From Bifidobacterium rousetti (GTDB taxonomy: Bacteria; Actinomycetota; Actinomycetes; Actinomycetales; Bifidobacteriaceae): DNA of 64,000 bases. The position numbers were made by a program, and so were the translations under genes. Below the pieces are notes generated by a model. That model worked only from the letters and a program-made list of their open reading frames with translations, had not been told where the DNA came from and searched no databases. Shown one piece after another: positions 12,763 to 21,927 of this stretch. Each line of letters opens with the position of its first letter. The first letter of the stretch is position 1. The stretch is taken from contig NZ_PEBH01000001.1 of assembly GCF_008698235.1 (NCBI RefSeq), forward strand, positions 1 through 64,000. The letters are read 5' to 3'.

Positions 12763-13628
12763 CGGATACCGCAAGCACCATCACGGCCGCCGGCATGGAC
12801 CCGCGGCCGCGGCTCATCGTCGCCGACCTCGACGGCACGCTCCTGCATGGCGCGCCCACGTTCGAGGAACGCTACATCACCAGCCGTTCCGTCGAGGCCG
12901 TGGAACGCCTGCACGACGCCGGATACCGTTTCGCGATCTCCACGGCACGCCCCGTGAGCACCGGCTACGAGTACGCCCAGAAGCTCCCGGTGGACGCGGT
13001 CGTCTACCTCAACGGCGCGCTGATCGACTTCGACCCCACGCGCTCCGACTACGACATGCTCACCTCGGGCATGATGCCGGCCGACGGGCACCTCATGAAG
13101 ATCGGCTTCCCCTCGTCGCGCGCCTGCGAGGTGTGCCGGTTCCTGCTGGACGAGATGCCGGGGCTGAAGCTCGGCATCGTCATGGACGACGTGCGCTACA
13201 CGAACTTCGACGTGAGCGTCTACTGGAAGACGCAGACGTGGCGTCCCACCGACTTCACCGACGTGCCCGACGGCGTGGCAGACAAGCTCATCATCTTCCC
13301 CGAACCCGAGCAGTGGGCGCGGCTCAAGACCCTCGTGCCGCCGGACTTCGACGTGGCGATCTCCGAGGGGTCGATGTGGATGCTCATGAACCCCCTCGCC
13401 AACAAGCGCCACGCGCTCGAGACCCTGTGCAAGCGCATGGACGTGCCGCTTGCCGGGACCGTGAGCTTCGGTGACGACCTCATCGACATCGACATGATGA
13501 CCGCCTCCGGCATCGGCGTCGCCGTCGCCAACGCCAATCCCGAGGTCCTGAAGATCGCCGATCAGATCTGCCCTCCCAACGACGACGACGGCGTCGCCCA
13601 ATGGATCGATTCCCACCTGCTCTCCTGA
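12759..13628 (+). CDS. HAD-superfamily (Cof-type) phosphatase
   Basis: Haloacid-dehalogenase-fold hydrolase of the Cof/type IIB group, which dephosphorylates sugar phosphates or cofactors; the substrate cannot be told from sequence. Motif I DLDGTLL with the nucleophile Asp is near residue 24, motif II ISTARP, and motif IV GDDLIDIDMM near the C-terminus. GTG start overlaps the ldh stop (GTGA), so it is co-translated with lactate dehydrogenase. 289 residues, usual for the family. Confidence 0.88.
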   Translation: MTDTASTITAAGMDPRPRLIVADLDGTLLHGAPTFEERYITSRSVEAVERLHDAGYRFAISTARPVSTGYEYAQKLPVDAVVYLNGALIDFDPTRSDYDMLTSGMMPADGHLMKIGFPSSRACEVCRFLLDEMPGLKLGIVMDDVRYTNFDVSVYWKTQTWRPTDFTDVPDGVADKLIIFPEPEQWARLKTLVPPDFDVAISEGSMWMLMNPLANKRHALETLCKRMDVPLAGTVSFGDDLIDIDMMTASGIGVAVANANPEVLKIADQICPPNDDDGVAQWIDSHLLS

Positions 13629-13636
13629 ACACAAAA

Positions 13637-13729
13637 GTTCAATTCACGATGTGAGATGATGACGGAATCAAATTGAACTTGTCTTGAACTGGGTCTAGCT
13701 TTTGAACCAATGTTCAATATAAATTGAAC
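13637..13729. promoter_or_regulatory. Array of TTGAAC/GTTCAA operator half-sites
   Basis: Six copies of TTGAAC or its complement lie in 93 bases (13637, 13673, 13684, 13702, 13712, 13724). Two overlapping perfect dyads are formed: TTGAAC-CAAT-GTTCAA (13702-13717) and GTTCAAT-ATAA-ATTGAAC (13712-13729). A possible promoter is TTGAAC (13673-13678), 17 bases, TAGCTT. They stand immediately before a gene whose product has an N-terminal helix-turn-helix, so autoregulation is the simple reading. Confidence 0.65.
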
Positions 13730-13749
13730 TTTATGGTTTGGAGGAAGCC

Positions 13750-15444
13750 ATGACCACTACGGTGTTCGCCGACCGTCTGCGCAATGCGATGATCGACAGG
13801 GGAATGAAGCAGATCGATCTCGTCCACGCCGCCGAACGCAGCGGCGTCAAGATGGGCAAGAGCCACATCAGCCAGTACGTGGCCGGCAAGACCATGCCCC
13901 GCGAGGACGTGCTCGACTTCCTCGCCGGCGAGCTCAAGGTGGATGCGGCCTGGCTCAGGGGGGATCTGAGAGGCTCGTCCGACGACGTTGTCACGGTCCT
14001 TGGTCCGGGAACCTCGATGCCGTCCTCCGCGAACGGCGCGGACGCCATCGACCCCGAATCCACCGCCGACACCGATCCGATCGTCGAACCGTTCCCCGAA
14101 CCGACCCACGCCGTGCGCCCGGTCGACGATGCCGCCGTGACGTCCTCCGAGACGGGGTCGAACGGTTCGGCGGCGTCTCCGGACGGCTCGCCATCCTCAC
14201 CGGCGCCGGGTTCCCCGACCCCGCGCCGTCGCACATTCGGCAAATCGCACAAGCTCGACCACGTGCTCTACGATGTGCGCGGCCCGGTCGTCGACGAGGC
14301 GGCCCGTATGGAGGCCGACGGCACCCACATCCTCAAGCTCAACATCGGCAACCCGGCGCCGTTCGGCTTCCGCACCCCGGACGAGGTCGTCTACGACATG
14401 GCCCACCAGCTGACCGAGACCGAAGGCTACTCGCCGTCCAAGGGCCTGTTCTCCGCGCGCAAGGCCATCATGCAGTACGCGCAGCTCAAGAACCTGCCGA
14501 ACGTCACCATCGACGACATCTACACCGGCAACGGCGTGAGCGAGCTCATCAACCTGTGCATGTCCGCGCTGCTCGACGACGGCGACGAGGTGCTCATCCC
14601 AAGCCCCGACTACCCGCTGTGGACCGCCTGCGTGAACCTCGCCGGCGGCACCGCCGTCCACTACGTGTGCGACGAATCCTCCGAATGGTATCCGGACATC
14701 GACGACATGCGCGCGAAGATCACCGACCGAACCGTCGCCATCGTGCTCATCAACCCGAACAACCCGACCGGCGCGCTCTACCCGAAGGAGGTGCTCGAGC
14801 AGATCGTCGAACTCGCCCGCGAGCACCATCTGATGATCTTCTCCGACGAGATCTACGACCGTCTGGTCATGGACGGCCTGAAGCACACGTCCATCGCCTC
14901 ACTCGCCCCGGACCTGTTCTGCGTGACGTTCTCCGGCCTGTCCAAGTCGCATATGATCGCCGGCTACCGTGTCGGCTGGATGGTGCTTTCCGGCAACAAG
15001 CGTATCGCCCGCGACTACATCGAGGGCATCAACATGCTCGCGAACATGCGCATCTGCTCGAACGTGCCCGCCCAGTCGATCGTGCAGACCGCGCTCGGCG
15101 GCCACCAGAGCGTCAACGACTACATCGTGCCCGGCGGCCGCCTCTACGAGCAGCGCGAGTACATCACCAACGCGATCAACGCGATCCCCGGCCTGACCGC
15201 GGTCAAGCCGAAGGCGGCGTTCTACATCTTCCCGAAGATCGACGTGAAGCGGTTCCACATCCGCGACGACGAGCAGTTCGCGCTCGACCTGCTGCACGAC
15301 CAGCGCATCCTCATCACGCGCGGCGGCGGCTTCAACTGGGGCGAGCCGGACCACTTCCGCATCGTCTACCTGCCGCGCATCGAGGTGTTGAAGGACGCGA
15401 CCGCCAAGATCGCCGACTTCTTCAGCTATTACTGGCAGAACTGA
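13750..15444 (+). CDS. AlaA-type aminotransferase fused to an N-terminal helix-turn-helix
   Basis: The C-terminal part (about residues 165-564) is a PLP-dependent class I/II aminotransferase very like AlaA, the glutamate-pyruvate aminotransferase: SPSKGLFSARKAIMQYAQ, YTGNGVSELI, INPNNPTGALY, and SGLSKSH with the PLP Lys at about residue 399. Residues 1-70 form an XRE-like HTH (FADRLRNAMIDRGMKQIDL...GKSHISQYVAGKTMP). A Ser/Pro/Asp-rich linker (about 75-150) joins them. Start ATG 13750 follows GGAGG. The fusion suggests a metabolite-sensing or self-regulating enzyme. Its 3' end overlaps the convergent MATE gene by 23 bases. Confidence 0.9.
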   Translation: MTTTVFADRLRNAMIDRGMKQIDLVHAAERSGVKMGKSHISQYVAGKTMPREDVLDFLAGELKVDAAWLRGDLRGSSDDVVTVLGPGTSMPSSANGADAIDPESTADTDPIVEPFPEPTHAVRPVDDAAVTSSETGSNGSAASPDGSPSSPAPGSPTPRRRTFGKSHKLDHVLYDVRGPVVDEAARMEADGTHILKLNIGNPAPFGFRTPDEVVYDMAHQLTETEGYSPSKGLFSARKAIMQYAQLKNLPNVTIDDIYTGNGVSELINLCMSALLDDGDEVLIPSPDYPLWTACVNLAGGTAVHYVCDESSEWYPDIDDMRAKITDRTVAIVLINPNNPTGALYPKEVLEQIVELAREHHLMIFSDEIYDRLVMDGLKHTSIASLAPDLFCVTFSGLSKSHMIAGYRVGWMVLSGNKRIARDYIEGINMLANMRICSNVPAQSIVQTALGGHQSVNDYIVPGGRLYEQREYITNAINAIPGLTAVKPKAAFYIFPKIDVKRFHIRDDEQFALDLLHDQRILITRGGGFNWGEPDHFRIVYLPRIEVLKDATAKIADFFSYYWQN

Positions 15445-16897
15445 TCCCACGCGGTTTGCGCAGCTCCGGCAGCATCGCCACGAACAGCACCACCGCCAGG
15501 ATCGCCGTCAACAGATCGGCCAACGCCTGCGCGGCGATCACGCCGTTGTAGCCCGCCACGCGCGATCCGACGAACAGCGTCACGGCGAGGATCACGCCTT
15601 GACGCCCAATCGACAGCAGGAACGCGCCCAGCGCCTTGCCGGTCGACTGGAACGTGCACGTCGTGACCATGACGATCGCCACGCACACGAGGCTCAGCAG
15701 TTGCACGCGCAGCATGCCCGCGCCGAGCGTGATGATCGTCTCGTCGGCGATGAAGAAGCGCATGAGCTGACGGTCGAAGACGCTCAACACCACCGTCATC
15801 ACCAGCGCGAACGAGCATAGGAACGCGTACGCGAACCGCATGATCCCGGCGAGCCTGACCATGTTGCGTGCGCCGTAGTTGTAGCCGATGAGCGGCTGCG
15901 CGCCGAAGGCGAAGCCGACGAACACGAGCACCGCGATCATCACCACCTTGAGCGCGATGCCCATCGCCGCCACCGCGTCGGTGCCGTAAGGCAGCAGAAA
16001 CAGGTTCATCATCACGATGCCGACGCTCTGCGTGAGGTTCGTGATCGCCGAGGGAATGCCGATGACGAGGATGTCGCGCACTTCGGCGCCGGTGATGTCG
16101 AGACGGACGCGCGCAGGCGTCACGACCGTATTCGTCGCGTCTGTATTCGCCGCGTCCGCCGGGCGTTCGTCCCCGACCTCGTTCGCATCCGTCCTCACAC
16201 CATCGCCACTGCGGAACATGAGCCGCGGGTCGATCGACAGGTTCGGGCTGCGCTTCAGCAGGAACCACACGAAGTACGCGTCGGTGAGGATGTTCGCGAT
16301 CACCGTCGCACCCGCGGAGCCGGCCGCGCCCCAACCGAACACATGGATGAACAGGGGGTTGAGCACCACGTTGATCGCGGTGCCGGCGATCGATCCGATC
16401 ATCGACTGCACCGCGTGGCCCTCGGTGCGCAGCATGTTCGTCGGCGTCATCGACACGATGATGAACGGCGAGCCGATGATGATCAGCGTATAGAACTCGC
16501 TCGCCGGCACCCATGTGTCGCTGGTCGCGCCGAGCAACGTCAGCATCTGATCGCGGAACACGAGCCCCAGCACCACGATGAGGACGCCGGTCAAGATCGC
16601 CGCGTAGAAGCAGAACACGCTCAGCCGCTTGCCGTCTGCGAAGCGGTGCCGGCCGAACAGCCGGGAGATGACCGAACTGCCGCCGAGGCCGAAGATGTCG
16701 CCCAACGCGATCATCACCGTGAACACCGGTGCGGTCAGCGAGACGCCCGCCACCATGTTCGTGTCGCCGGTGTGCGCGATGAAGTACGTATCGACCATGT
16801 TGTACACGAGCGTGACCAGCATGCTCAGCACCACCGGCATCGCCAGACTGAAATACGCCTTCGGAATCGGCGCCTTCTCGAACAGTTCGCTGTCCAT
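15422..16897 (-). CDS. MATE-family efflux transporter
   Basis: Multidrug/toxin exporter with twelve predicted membrane helices in two homologous halves, the second starting near residue 260 after an Asp/Thr/Ala-rich cytoplasmic loop (about 225-255). Typical segments are FSLAMPVVLSMLVTLVYNMVD and VAMGIALKVVMI-like helices. The ion-coupling type cannot be set. The start at 16897 follows a GGGAAGGAGAG sequence. Its last 23 bases overlap the end of the convergent aminotransferase gene, so the two transcripts share antisense 3' ends. Confidence 0.9.
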   Translation of the reverse strand: MDSELFEKAPIPKAYFSLAMPVVLSMLVTLVYNMVDTYFIAHTGDTNMVAGVSLTAPVFTVMIALGDIFGLGGSSVISRLFGRHRFADGKRLSVFCFYAAILTGVLIVVLGLVFRDQMLTLLGATSDTWVPASEFYTLIIIGSPFIIVSMTPTNMLRTEGHAVQSMIGSIAGTAINVVLNPLFIHVFGWGAAGSAGATVIANILTDAYFVWFLLKRSPNLSIDPRLMFRSGDGVRTDANEVGDERPADAANTDATNTVVTPARVRLDITGAEVRDILVIGIPSAITNLTQSVGIVMMNLFLLPYGTDAVAAMGIALKVVMIAVLVFVGFAFGAQPLIGYNYGARNMVRLAGIMRFAYAFLCSFALVMTVVLSVFDRQLMRFFIADETIITLGAGMLRVQLLSLVCVAIVMVTTCTFQSTGKALGAFLLSIGRQGVILAVTLFVGSRVAGYNGVIAAQALADLLTAILAVVLFVAMLPELRKPRGISSASNS

Positions 16898-17111
16898 GAC
16901 CGTTCGACTCTCCTTCCCATGTCCGTTCGTTCCGTTGTCCGTTCGTTCTCTTCCGCATGCCCGCCGCGCGTGGTGTGGGCCGTGGACATGGTAACCGCAA
17001 CAGTGCGGACAACGACACGCTGGGCGACCGTTGACCTGCAGCGCTTGAAGTCCATAGGGTGGGAATCATTCGTCCAGATGCGCGGATGCGCGAGGGAAAG
17101 GAACCATCGAC

Positions 17112-17876
17112 ATGTTCGGAACCAGAAAAGGCGGCCTGTTCGCGGACGGCAAGCCCACGCTCGGCCAGTGCGACCCGGAGTTCATCGACCTGTTCACCCG
17201 ATTCGCCTACGACGAGGTCGTTCACGAGCCGGGCGCCAACCACCCCGATCTCGACGACGCCACCCGTTCGATGGCGATCCTCGCCACGCTCCTCGGATGC
17301 CAGGGCGAGGACGCGTTCGCCACGATGCTGCCGGTCGCGCTCGACGGGGGAGTGAGCCCCATCCAGGTCAAGGAGATCGTCTACCAGGCGGTCGCCTACC
17401 TCGGCTTCGGCCGCGTCTTGCCGTTCCTCACCATCGTCAACGAGACGCTGACCGATCGCGGCGTCACCCTGCCACTCGAAGGCCAGTCGACCACGACGCC
17501 CGAGACACGCGCCGAGGCCGGCGAGCGCTCGCAGATCGAGATCTTCGGCGAGGGCATGCGCGGCTTCGCCACGTCCGGGCCGGAGGAGACCCGTCACATC
17601 AACAAGTGGCTGGCGGACAACTGCTTCGGCGACTACTACACGCGCGGCGGCCTTGACACGCGCCACCGCGAGATGATCACGCTGTGCTTCCTCGCCGCGC
17701 AGGGCGGCTGCGAACCGCAGCTCGTCGCCCATGCGAAGGCCAATCTGCGCGTCGGCAACGGGAAGGCGTTCCTCATCGCCGTCGTCTCACAGACGATGCC
17801 CTACATCGGCTATCCGCGCACCCTGAACGCGATCCGCTGCATCAACGAGGCCGCCGAGGCCGCCGCTGCCGCGTAG
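17112..17876 (+). CDS. Carboxymuconolactone decarboxylase family protein
   Basis: Two tandem CMD/AhpD-like helical domains (about 30-110 and 150-245). The second has the QGGCEPQLVAHAKANL segment typical of gamma-carboxymuconolactone decarboxylase relatives. Such proteins in gut bacteria are usually uncharacterised and may be peroxidase- or decarboxylase-like. Start ATG 17112 follows GGAAAGGAA. It is divergent from the MATE gene with about 215 bases between, which must hold both promoters. Confidence 0.82.
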   Translation: MFGTRKGGLFADGKPTLGQCDPEFIDLFTRFAYDEVVHEPGANHPDLDDATRSMAILATLLGCQGEDAFATMLPVALDGGVSPIQVKEIVYQAVAYLGFGRVLPFLTIVNETLTDRGVTLPLEGQSTTTPETRAEAGERSQIEIFGEGMRGFATSGPEETRHINKWLADNCFGDYYTRGGLDTRHREMITLCFLAAQGGCEPQLVAHAKANLRVGNGKAFLIAVVSQTMPYIGYPRTLNAIRCINEAAEAAAAA

Positions 17877-17940
17877 CCGGTTTCGTAAAGGTCGGCTCGG
17901 TACGATGCGCGTGCCCGTCTCCGAGCCGTACAGTGGTGTC

Positions 17941-18981
17941 ATGGCAGCTTACGATTCCCTGAACGTTCGTCCTGTGCTCCCGGCTGCGCAGGCCGCGATC
18001 CTGTCCGCGGTCGCCGCGATCGGCGGGGCCGGGATCTCCTTCGCCCCGCTGTACGAGCGCATCTGGGGCGGCATGATGCTGCACCCCGCTTGCCCGCTCG
18101 TCGATCGGGCCTCGTACTACAGGGACGTGCTGAACGCCCCGTCGAACGCGGACAGCGGGTACGGTATGTGCGTCACCGCGCCCGCATGGTTCGCCGGCGT
18201 GGCCGTCCTGTGCGTGATCGTGGTCGCTGTGGCGACCGCCGTCGTCCTGCTTCACGTCCGGCGTCGCCTCAGCCGTGCGGCGGCATGGGTTGGCGCCATC
18301 GTCGTGTGCGCCTGCGCCCTGGCCGTCGTGTTCCTGAACGGCGGTCCGATCGTCGGCGGCGTATTGGGCTGTTACGCCATCCTGTGGATGCTGTATGCGA
18401 AACTGCCGGCACCCGACACCGTCCGCCGGGTGTGGCTGTCCCTGATGGTCGGCGCGTTCCCGGTGCTCATGACCGAATACGCGCTGTCCGACGAGGTGAA
18501 CATCAGCGGCGGCGTCATCCTCGCGTTCTCACTGGCCTGTCTCGCCTACGCGGTGACGGTGACGCAACAGGACTCGCCTCGTCCCGCGGCGGTGGCCATC
18601 CCCGCGTTGGTCGGCTGGTGCTGCGCCGCGGGGACCGCGTCCGGCTATCTGCTTCGTCTGATCAGGGTCGGGGGACGCACCGACTTCTGTCCGGCCCTGT
18701 CCGCCACGGACGGTGGTGGATTGCAGGCCTCCTGCACCGGCCCGTCAGCGATGACGGCGATGATCGTGACGGCGGCGATACTGCTGGTGCTGTCCGGGAT
18801 CGTCCTGATTGTGGCCGGTGCGATCGTCGCGAGAAGGGCGACGCGGTCCGTGCTCCAGTCGTCGCGACTGCCTTCCGCGGACAACGTGATTCAAGTCCAC
18901 GCGAAACTGCCGATGACCCTCGCCGCGTCCGCGATCGCGCTGTTGACCGTCGCCTACATCATCGCCTTCACCCTCGCCTGA
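17941..18981 (+). CDS. Polytopic membrane protein of unknown function
   Basis: 346 residues with about eight or nine hydrophobic helices and a soluble first loop (YERIWGG...YGMCVT, about 40-80) containing Cys residues. I do not recognise a family. The ATG at 17941 is chosen because hydrophobic sequence begins soon after it; the ribosome site is weak. A palindromic intergenic element begins at its stop codon. Confidence 0.6.
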   Translation: MAAYDSLNVRPVLPAAQAAILSAVAAIGGAGISFAPLYERIWGGMMLHPACPLVDRASYYRDVLNAPSNADSGYGMCVTAPAWFAGVAVLCVIVVAVATAVVLLHVRRRLSRAAAWVGAIVVCACALAVVFLNGGPIVGGVLGCYAILWMLYAKLPAPDTVRRVWLSLMVGAFPVLMTEYALSDEVNISGGVILAFSLACLAYAVTVTQQDSPRPAAVAIPALVGWCCAAGTASGYLLRLIRVGGRTDFCPALSATDGGGLQASCTGPSAMTAMIVTAAILLVLSGIVLIVAGAIVARRATRSVLQSSRLPSADNVIQVHAKLPMTLAASAIALLTVAYIIAFTLA

Positions 18982-19140
18982 CACCCCGCTGGCTCCCCTT
19001 GTCAGGACGTTGCCGTAAAGCAAACAGCGAGAGCTGTTTGCAGGCAACGTGCGAGCCGATAGGCGAGCTAATAGAACGCACGTAGTGCGTCCTTAATTGC
19101 GGGACGAGCTGGCCCGCGAAGTGGGTCTGAGGGGTAGTCA
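18977..19140. repeat. REP-like palindromic intergenic element
   Basis: A run of dyads between two convergent genes: CCTGACA/TGTCAGG (18977-18983, 19000-19006); ACGTTGCC/GGCAACGT (19007-19014, 19043-19050) enclosing GCAAACAGC-GAGA-GCTGTTTGC (19020-19041); ACGCAC-GTA-GTGCGT (19076-19090); and a GC-rich segment near 19113-19130. The flanks (GGCTCCCCTTGTCAGG and CTGAGGGGTAGTC) resemble repeats I remember between bifidobacterial genes. It may end both transcripts or be a small structured RNA. No other copy is in this window. Confidence 0.55.
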
Positions 19141-19176
19141 ATCCGGCGATAAGGGGACAAAACAGGAGAATCCAGA

Positions 19177-20577
19177 TCACCGTTTTCCCCGAACTGTCGA
19201 GTCGACGGCCCCGCAGACGATACCCAATACGGCCGGCATCACCCAGCCGAGAGAATACGACTGCAACGGCAGCAGCGCCAGCGCCGCGTCCAGCCACGGG
19301 ATCGATGCCCCGAACACCGCGGCCAGCGAGGAGACGCATCCGGCGAACGCGACGACGCCGACCAGCAGCACGGTCCAGCGGTACACGCGCGGCAGACGCG
19401 CTCCCAGCACCCGGTGCGTGAGCGCCAGCAGCACCAGCACGATCGAGATCGGGTACAGCGCGGAGAGCACCGGCACGGACACCTTGATGATGAGGCTCAA
19501 ACCCGCGTTCGACACCACGAAGCTGAACACGGTGAACAGCAGCTGCCAGGCGCGATAGCTCACCGTGCGCCCGCCGACCGTGGGGAACTTCGTGTGGAAG
19601 TACGTCGCGCATGTGCAGATCAGTCCGGTGCACACGTTGAGGCACGCGATGACGAACACGACGCCGAGGAACGCGGTGCCGGCCGTGCCGAACACCGAGG
19701 ACGTGAGGTTGGTGAGCACCGTGGCTCCCGTGTCGCTTGACGGGTCGATCGCGGCGATCGCGCCGGAGACCACGCCCACATAGCTCAACGCGCCGTAGAT
19801 GAGGATAAGCAGGACGCCGGTGCCGACGCCCGCGTACGCGGTCTCGACCTGCACCTGCCGTTCGTCGTCGATCCGCTGGGCGCGGATGTTGGCCGAGATC
19901 ACGATGCCGAAGTACAACGCGGCCAGCAGATCCATCGTCTGATAGCCGTCGAGGAAGCCGCGCGCCATCTGTCCGGACGCATAGTCGCCCATCGGCGCGA
20001 CGCTCCTGCCGATGCCGTGTACGAGGCAGGCGACGAACAGCACGGCGATGAGCGTCAGCAGCAGCGGTCCCATGAACCGTCCCAGCACCTTGGAAAGCTT
20101 CTCCGGATGCTGCGCGAAGACGAACGACAGCGCGAAGAACACCAGCGAATACACCAGCTGCGCGATCCAACGGGAATCGGATGCGACGAACGGCGCGACC
20201 ATCATCTCGAACGACGTGGTCGCCGTGCGCGGGATCGCGAAGCACGGTCCGATCGTCAGGATGATGGCGAGACCCAGCAGGAGCGCGAATCTGGGGGAGA
20301 TCCGTCCGGCGAGCGCGTCGAACCCGCCCGCGAACGTGACGGCCAGCACGCCGAGGATCGGCAGGCCCACCGCCGAGACGATGAACCCGACGGCCGCGGG
20401 CAGGGCGGATGAGCCCGCCTGCGCTCCCACGAACGGCGGGAAGATGAGGTTGCCGGCACCGAAGAACATCGAGAAGAACGTGAAGGTCATCACCAGCCTC
20501 TGGCGTGCGTCCAGACGGCGTGCGTCCAGACGGCGTGTGCTCGGCTGTTCGCTCAGCTGATGTGCGTTCGATTGCAT
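19177..20577 (-). CDS. brnQ: Branched-chain amino acid Na+/H+ symporter
   Basis: BrnQ/LIVCS-family transporter importing leucine, isoleucine and valine with a cation. Twelve helices are visible. Family hallmarks include [14 protein letters not shown] near the N-terminus and [20 protein letters not shown] in the middle. I choose ATG 20577 over 20586: AAGGGG ends right against the first ATG but lies 9 bases before the second. Product 466 residues. It is transcribed toward the palindromic island. Confidence 0.93.
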   Translation of the reverse strand: MQSNAHQLSEQPSTRRLDARRLDARQRLVMTFTFFSMFFGAGNLIFPPFVGAQAGSSALPAAVGFIVSAVGLPILGVLAVTFAGGFDALAGRISPRFALLLGLAIILTIGPCFAIPRTATTSFEMMVAPFVASDSRWIAQLVYSLVFFALSFVFAQHPEKLSKVLGRFMGPLLLTLIAVLFVACLVHGIGRSVAPMGDYASGQMARGFLDGYQTMDLLAALYFGIVISANIRAQRIDDERQVQVETAYAGVGTGVLLILIYGALSYVGVVSGAIAAIDPSSDTGATVLTNLTSSVFGTAGTAFLGVVFVIACLNVCTGLICTCATYFHTKFPTVGGRTVSYRAWQLLFTVFSFVVSNAGLSLIIKVSVPVLSALYPISIVLVLLALTHRVLGARLPRVYRWTVLLVGVVAFAGCVSSLAAVFGASIPWLDAALALLPLQSYSLGWVMPAVLGIVCGAVDSTVRGKR

Positions 20578-20630
20578 GGCGGGCATCCCCTTCTCGCGTG
20601 TTCGTGATTCGTGCGCACTCCACCATACGC

Positions 20631-20666
20631 ATTGAGGCTCCCGACCGTGGGGTCGGGAGCCTCAAT
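20631..20666. terminator. Strong hairpin downstream of tal
   Basis: 16-bp perfect stem ATTGAGGCTCCCGACC / GGTCGGGAGCCTCAAT (20631-20646, 20651-20666), loop GTGG. It lies 52 bases past the tal stop on the minus strand and before the brnQ promoter. Confidence 0.75.
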
Positions 20667-20718
20667 GGTTCAGCTATTCAGCCGGTATGTGGACGCGCGA
20701 TGCGCGACTGAGGGGATC

Positions 20719-21822
20719 TCAGGCGTTGACGCGGTCGATGCCGGACTGGACGTCGGCCAGGACGGAGTCCCAGGACTTGATGAAGGCGGCGACGCCGTCG
20801 GCCTCGAGCTTGTCGGTGACGTCCTTGAGGTTGATGCCCAGCTCAGCCAGCTTGTTGATGATGGCGTGGGACTCCTCGTAGGTGCCCTCGATGGACGGAG
20901 CGCCGTTGCCGTGGTCGGCCAGAGCGTTCAGGGTCTTCTCCGGCATCGTGTTGACGATGTGCGGGGCGACCAGCTCGTCGACGTACTTGCAGTCGGAGTA
21001 GGCGGCGTTCTTGGTGCCGGTGGAGGCCCACAGCGGACGCTGGACCTTGGCGCCCTTGGCGGCCAGATCGGCCCAGCGCGGATCCTCGGCGAACTTCTTC
21101 TCGAAGAGCTCGTAGGCGAGACGGGCGTTGGCGACGGCGGCCTTGCCCTCGAGGGCCTTGGCCTCGTCGGAGCCGTTGGCTTCGAGCAGCTTGTCGACCG
21201 CGGTGTCCACGCGGGAGACGAAGAAGGAGGCGACGGAGCCGATGTGCTTGAGGTCGTGGCCGTTGGCGTCAGCCTGGGCGATGCCCTCGATGAAGGCGTC
21301 GATGACCTGCTCGTAGCGCTCGAGCGAGAAGATCAGGGTGACGTTGACGGAGATGCCCTTGGCCAGGGTGGCGGTGATGGCCGGCAGGCCCTCGAGGGTC
21401 GCCGGGATCTTGATCATCGCGTTCGGACGGTTGACCTTCTCCCACAGCTCAACGGCCTGCTTGGCGGTGTTCTCGGTGTCGTGGGCCAGGCGCGGGTCGA
21501 CCTCGATGGAGACGCGGCCGTCGACGAAATCGGTCTTCTCGGCGATCTCGCGGAAGATGTCGGTGGCGTTGCGCACATCGGTGGTGGTGAGCTCGCGCAC
21601 GGCGGTCTCGACGTCGACCTTGCCCAGCTCCTTGAGCTGCGCGTCGTACGGGCCGACCTGGCTCAGGGCCTTCTGGAAGATGGACGGGTTGGTGGTGACG
21701 CCGACCACGTTCTTGTTGGCGATGAGGTCCTGCAGGGAGCCGGACTCGATGCGGGAGCGGGACAGGTCGTCCAGCCAGATGGAAACGCCGTTGTCGGACG
21801 TACGCTGAGTTGCTTCAGTCAT
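20719..21822 (-). CDS. tal: Transaldolase
   Basis: Moves a dihydroxyacetone unit between sugar phosphates; with transketolase it makes acetyl- and pentose-phosphate precursors for the bifid shunt. Motifs GVTTNPSIFQKAL, the catalytic Lys in MIKIPAT, and ISVNVTLIFS are present. 367 residues matches the actinobacterial TalAB form. Start 21822 follows AAGGAGAAAA. It lies downstream of tkt on the same strand, separated by a hairpin. Confidence 0.97.
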   Translation of the reverse strand: MTEATQRTSDNGVSIWLDDLSRSRIESGSLQDLIANKNVVGVTTNPSIFQKALSQVGPYDAQLKELGKVDVETAVRELTTTDVRNATDIFREIAEKTDFVDGRVSIEVDPRLAHDTENTAKQAVELWEKVNRPNAMIKIPATLEGLPAITATLAKGISVNVTLIFSLERYEQVIDAFIEGIAQADANGHDLKHIGSVASFFVSRVDTAVDKLLEANGSDEAKALEGKAAVANARLAYELFEKKFAEDPRWADLAAKGAKVQRPLWASTGTKNAAYSDCKYVDELVAPHIVNTMPEKTLNALADHGNGAPSIEGTYEESHAIINKLAELGINLKDVTDKLEADGVAAFIKSWDSVLADVQSGIDRVNA

Positions 21823-21880
21823 TTATTTTCTCCTTGATACCTTATTGGATCAAACTTGGAAATCTTGTTGGGTGGGGGAG

Positions 21881-21921
21881 GGCCGGTGGCCTTCGCGCCG
21901 TAGCGGCGAAGGCCACCGGCC
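21881..21921 (-). terminator. Hairpin between tkt and tal
   Basis: 16-bp perfect stem GGCCGGTGGCCTTCGC / GCGAAGGCCACCGGCC with a 9-base loop. There is no clean U tract, so it may act as a partial terminator or a 3'-end stabiliser in a tkt-tal transcript. Confidence 0.6.
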
Positions 21922-21927
21922 GACGGG

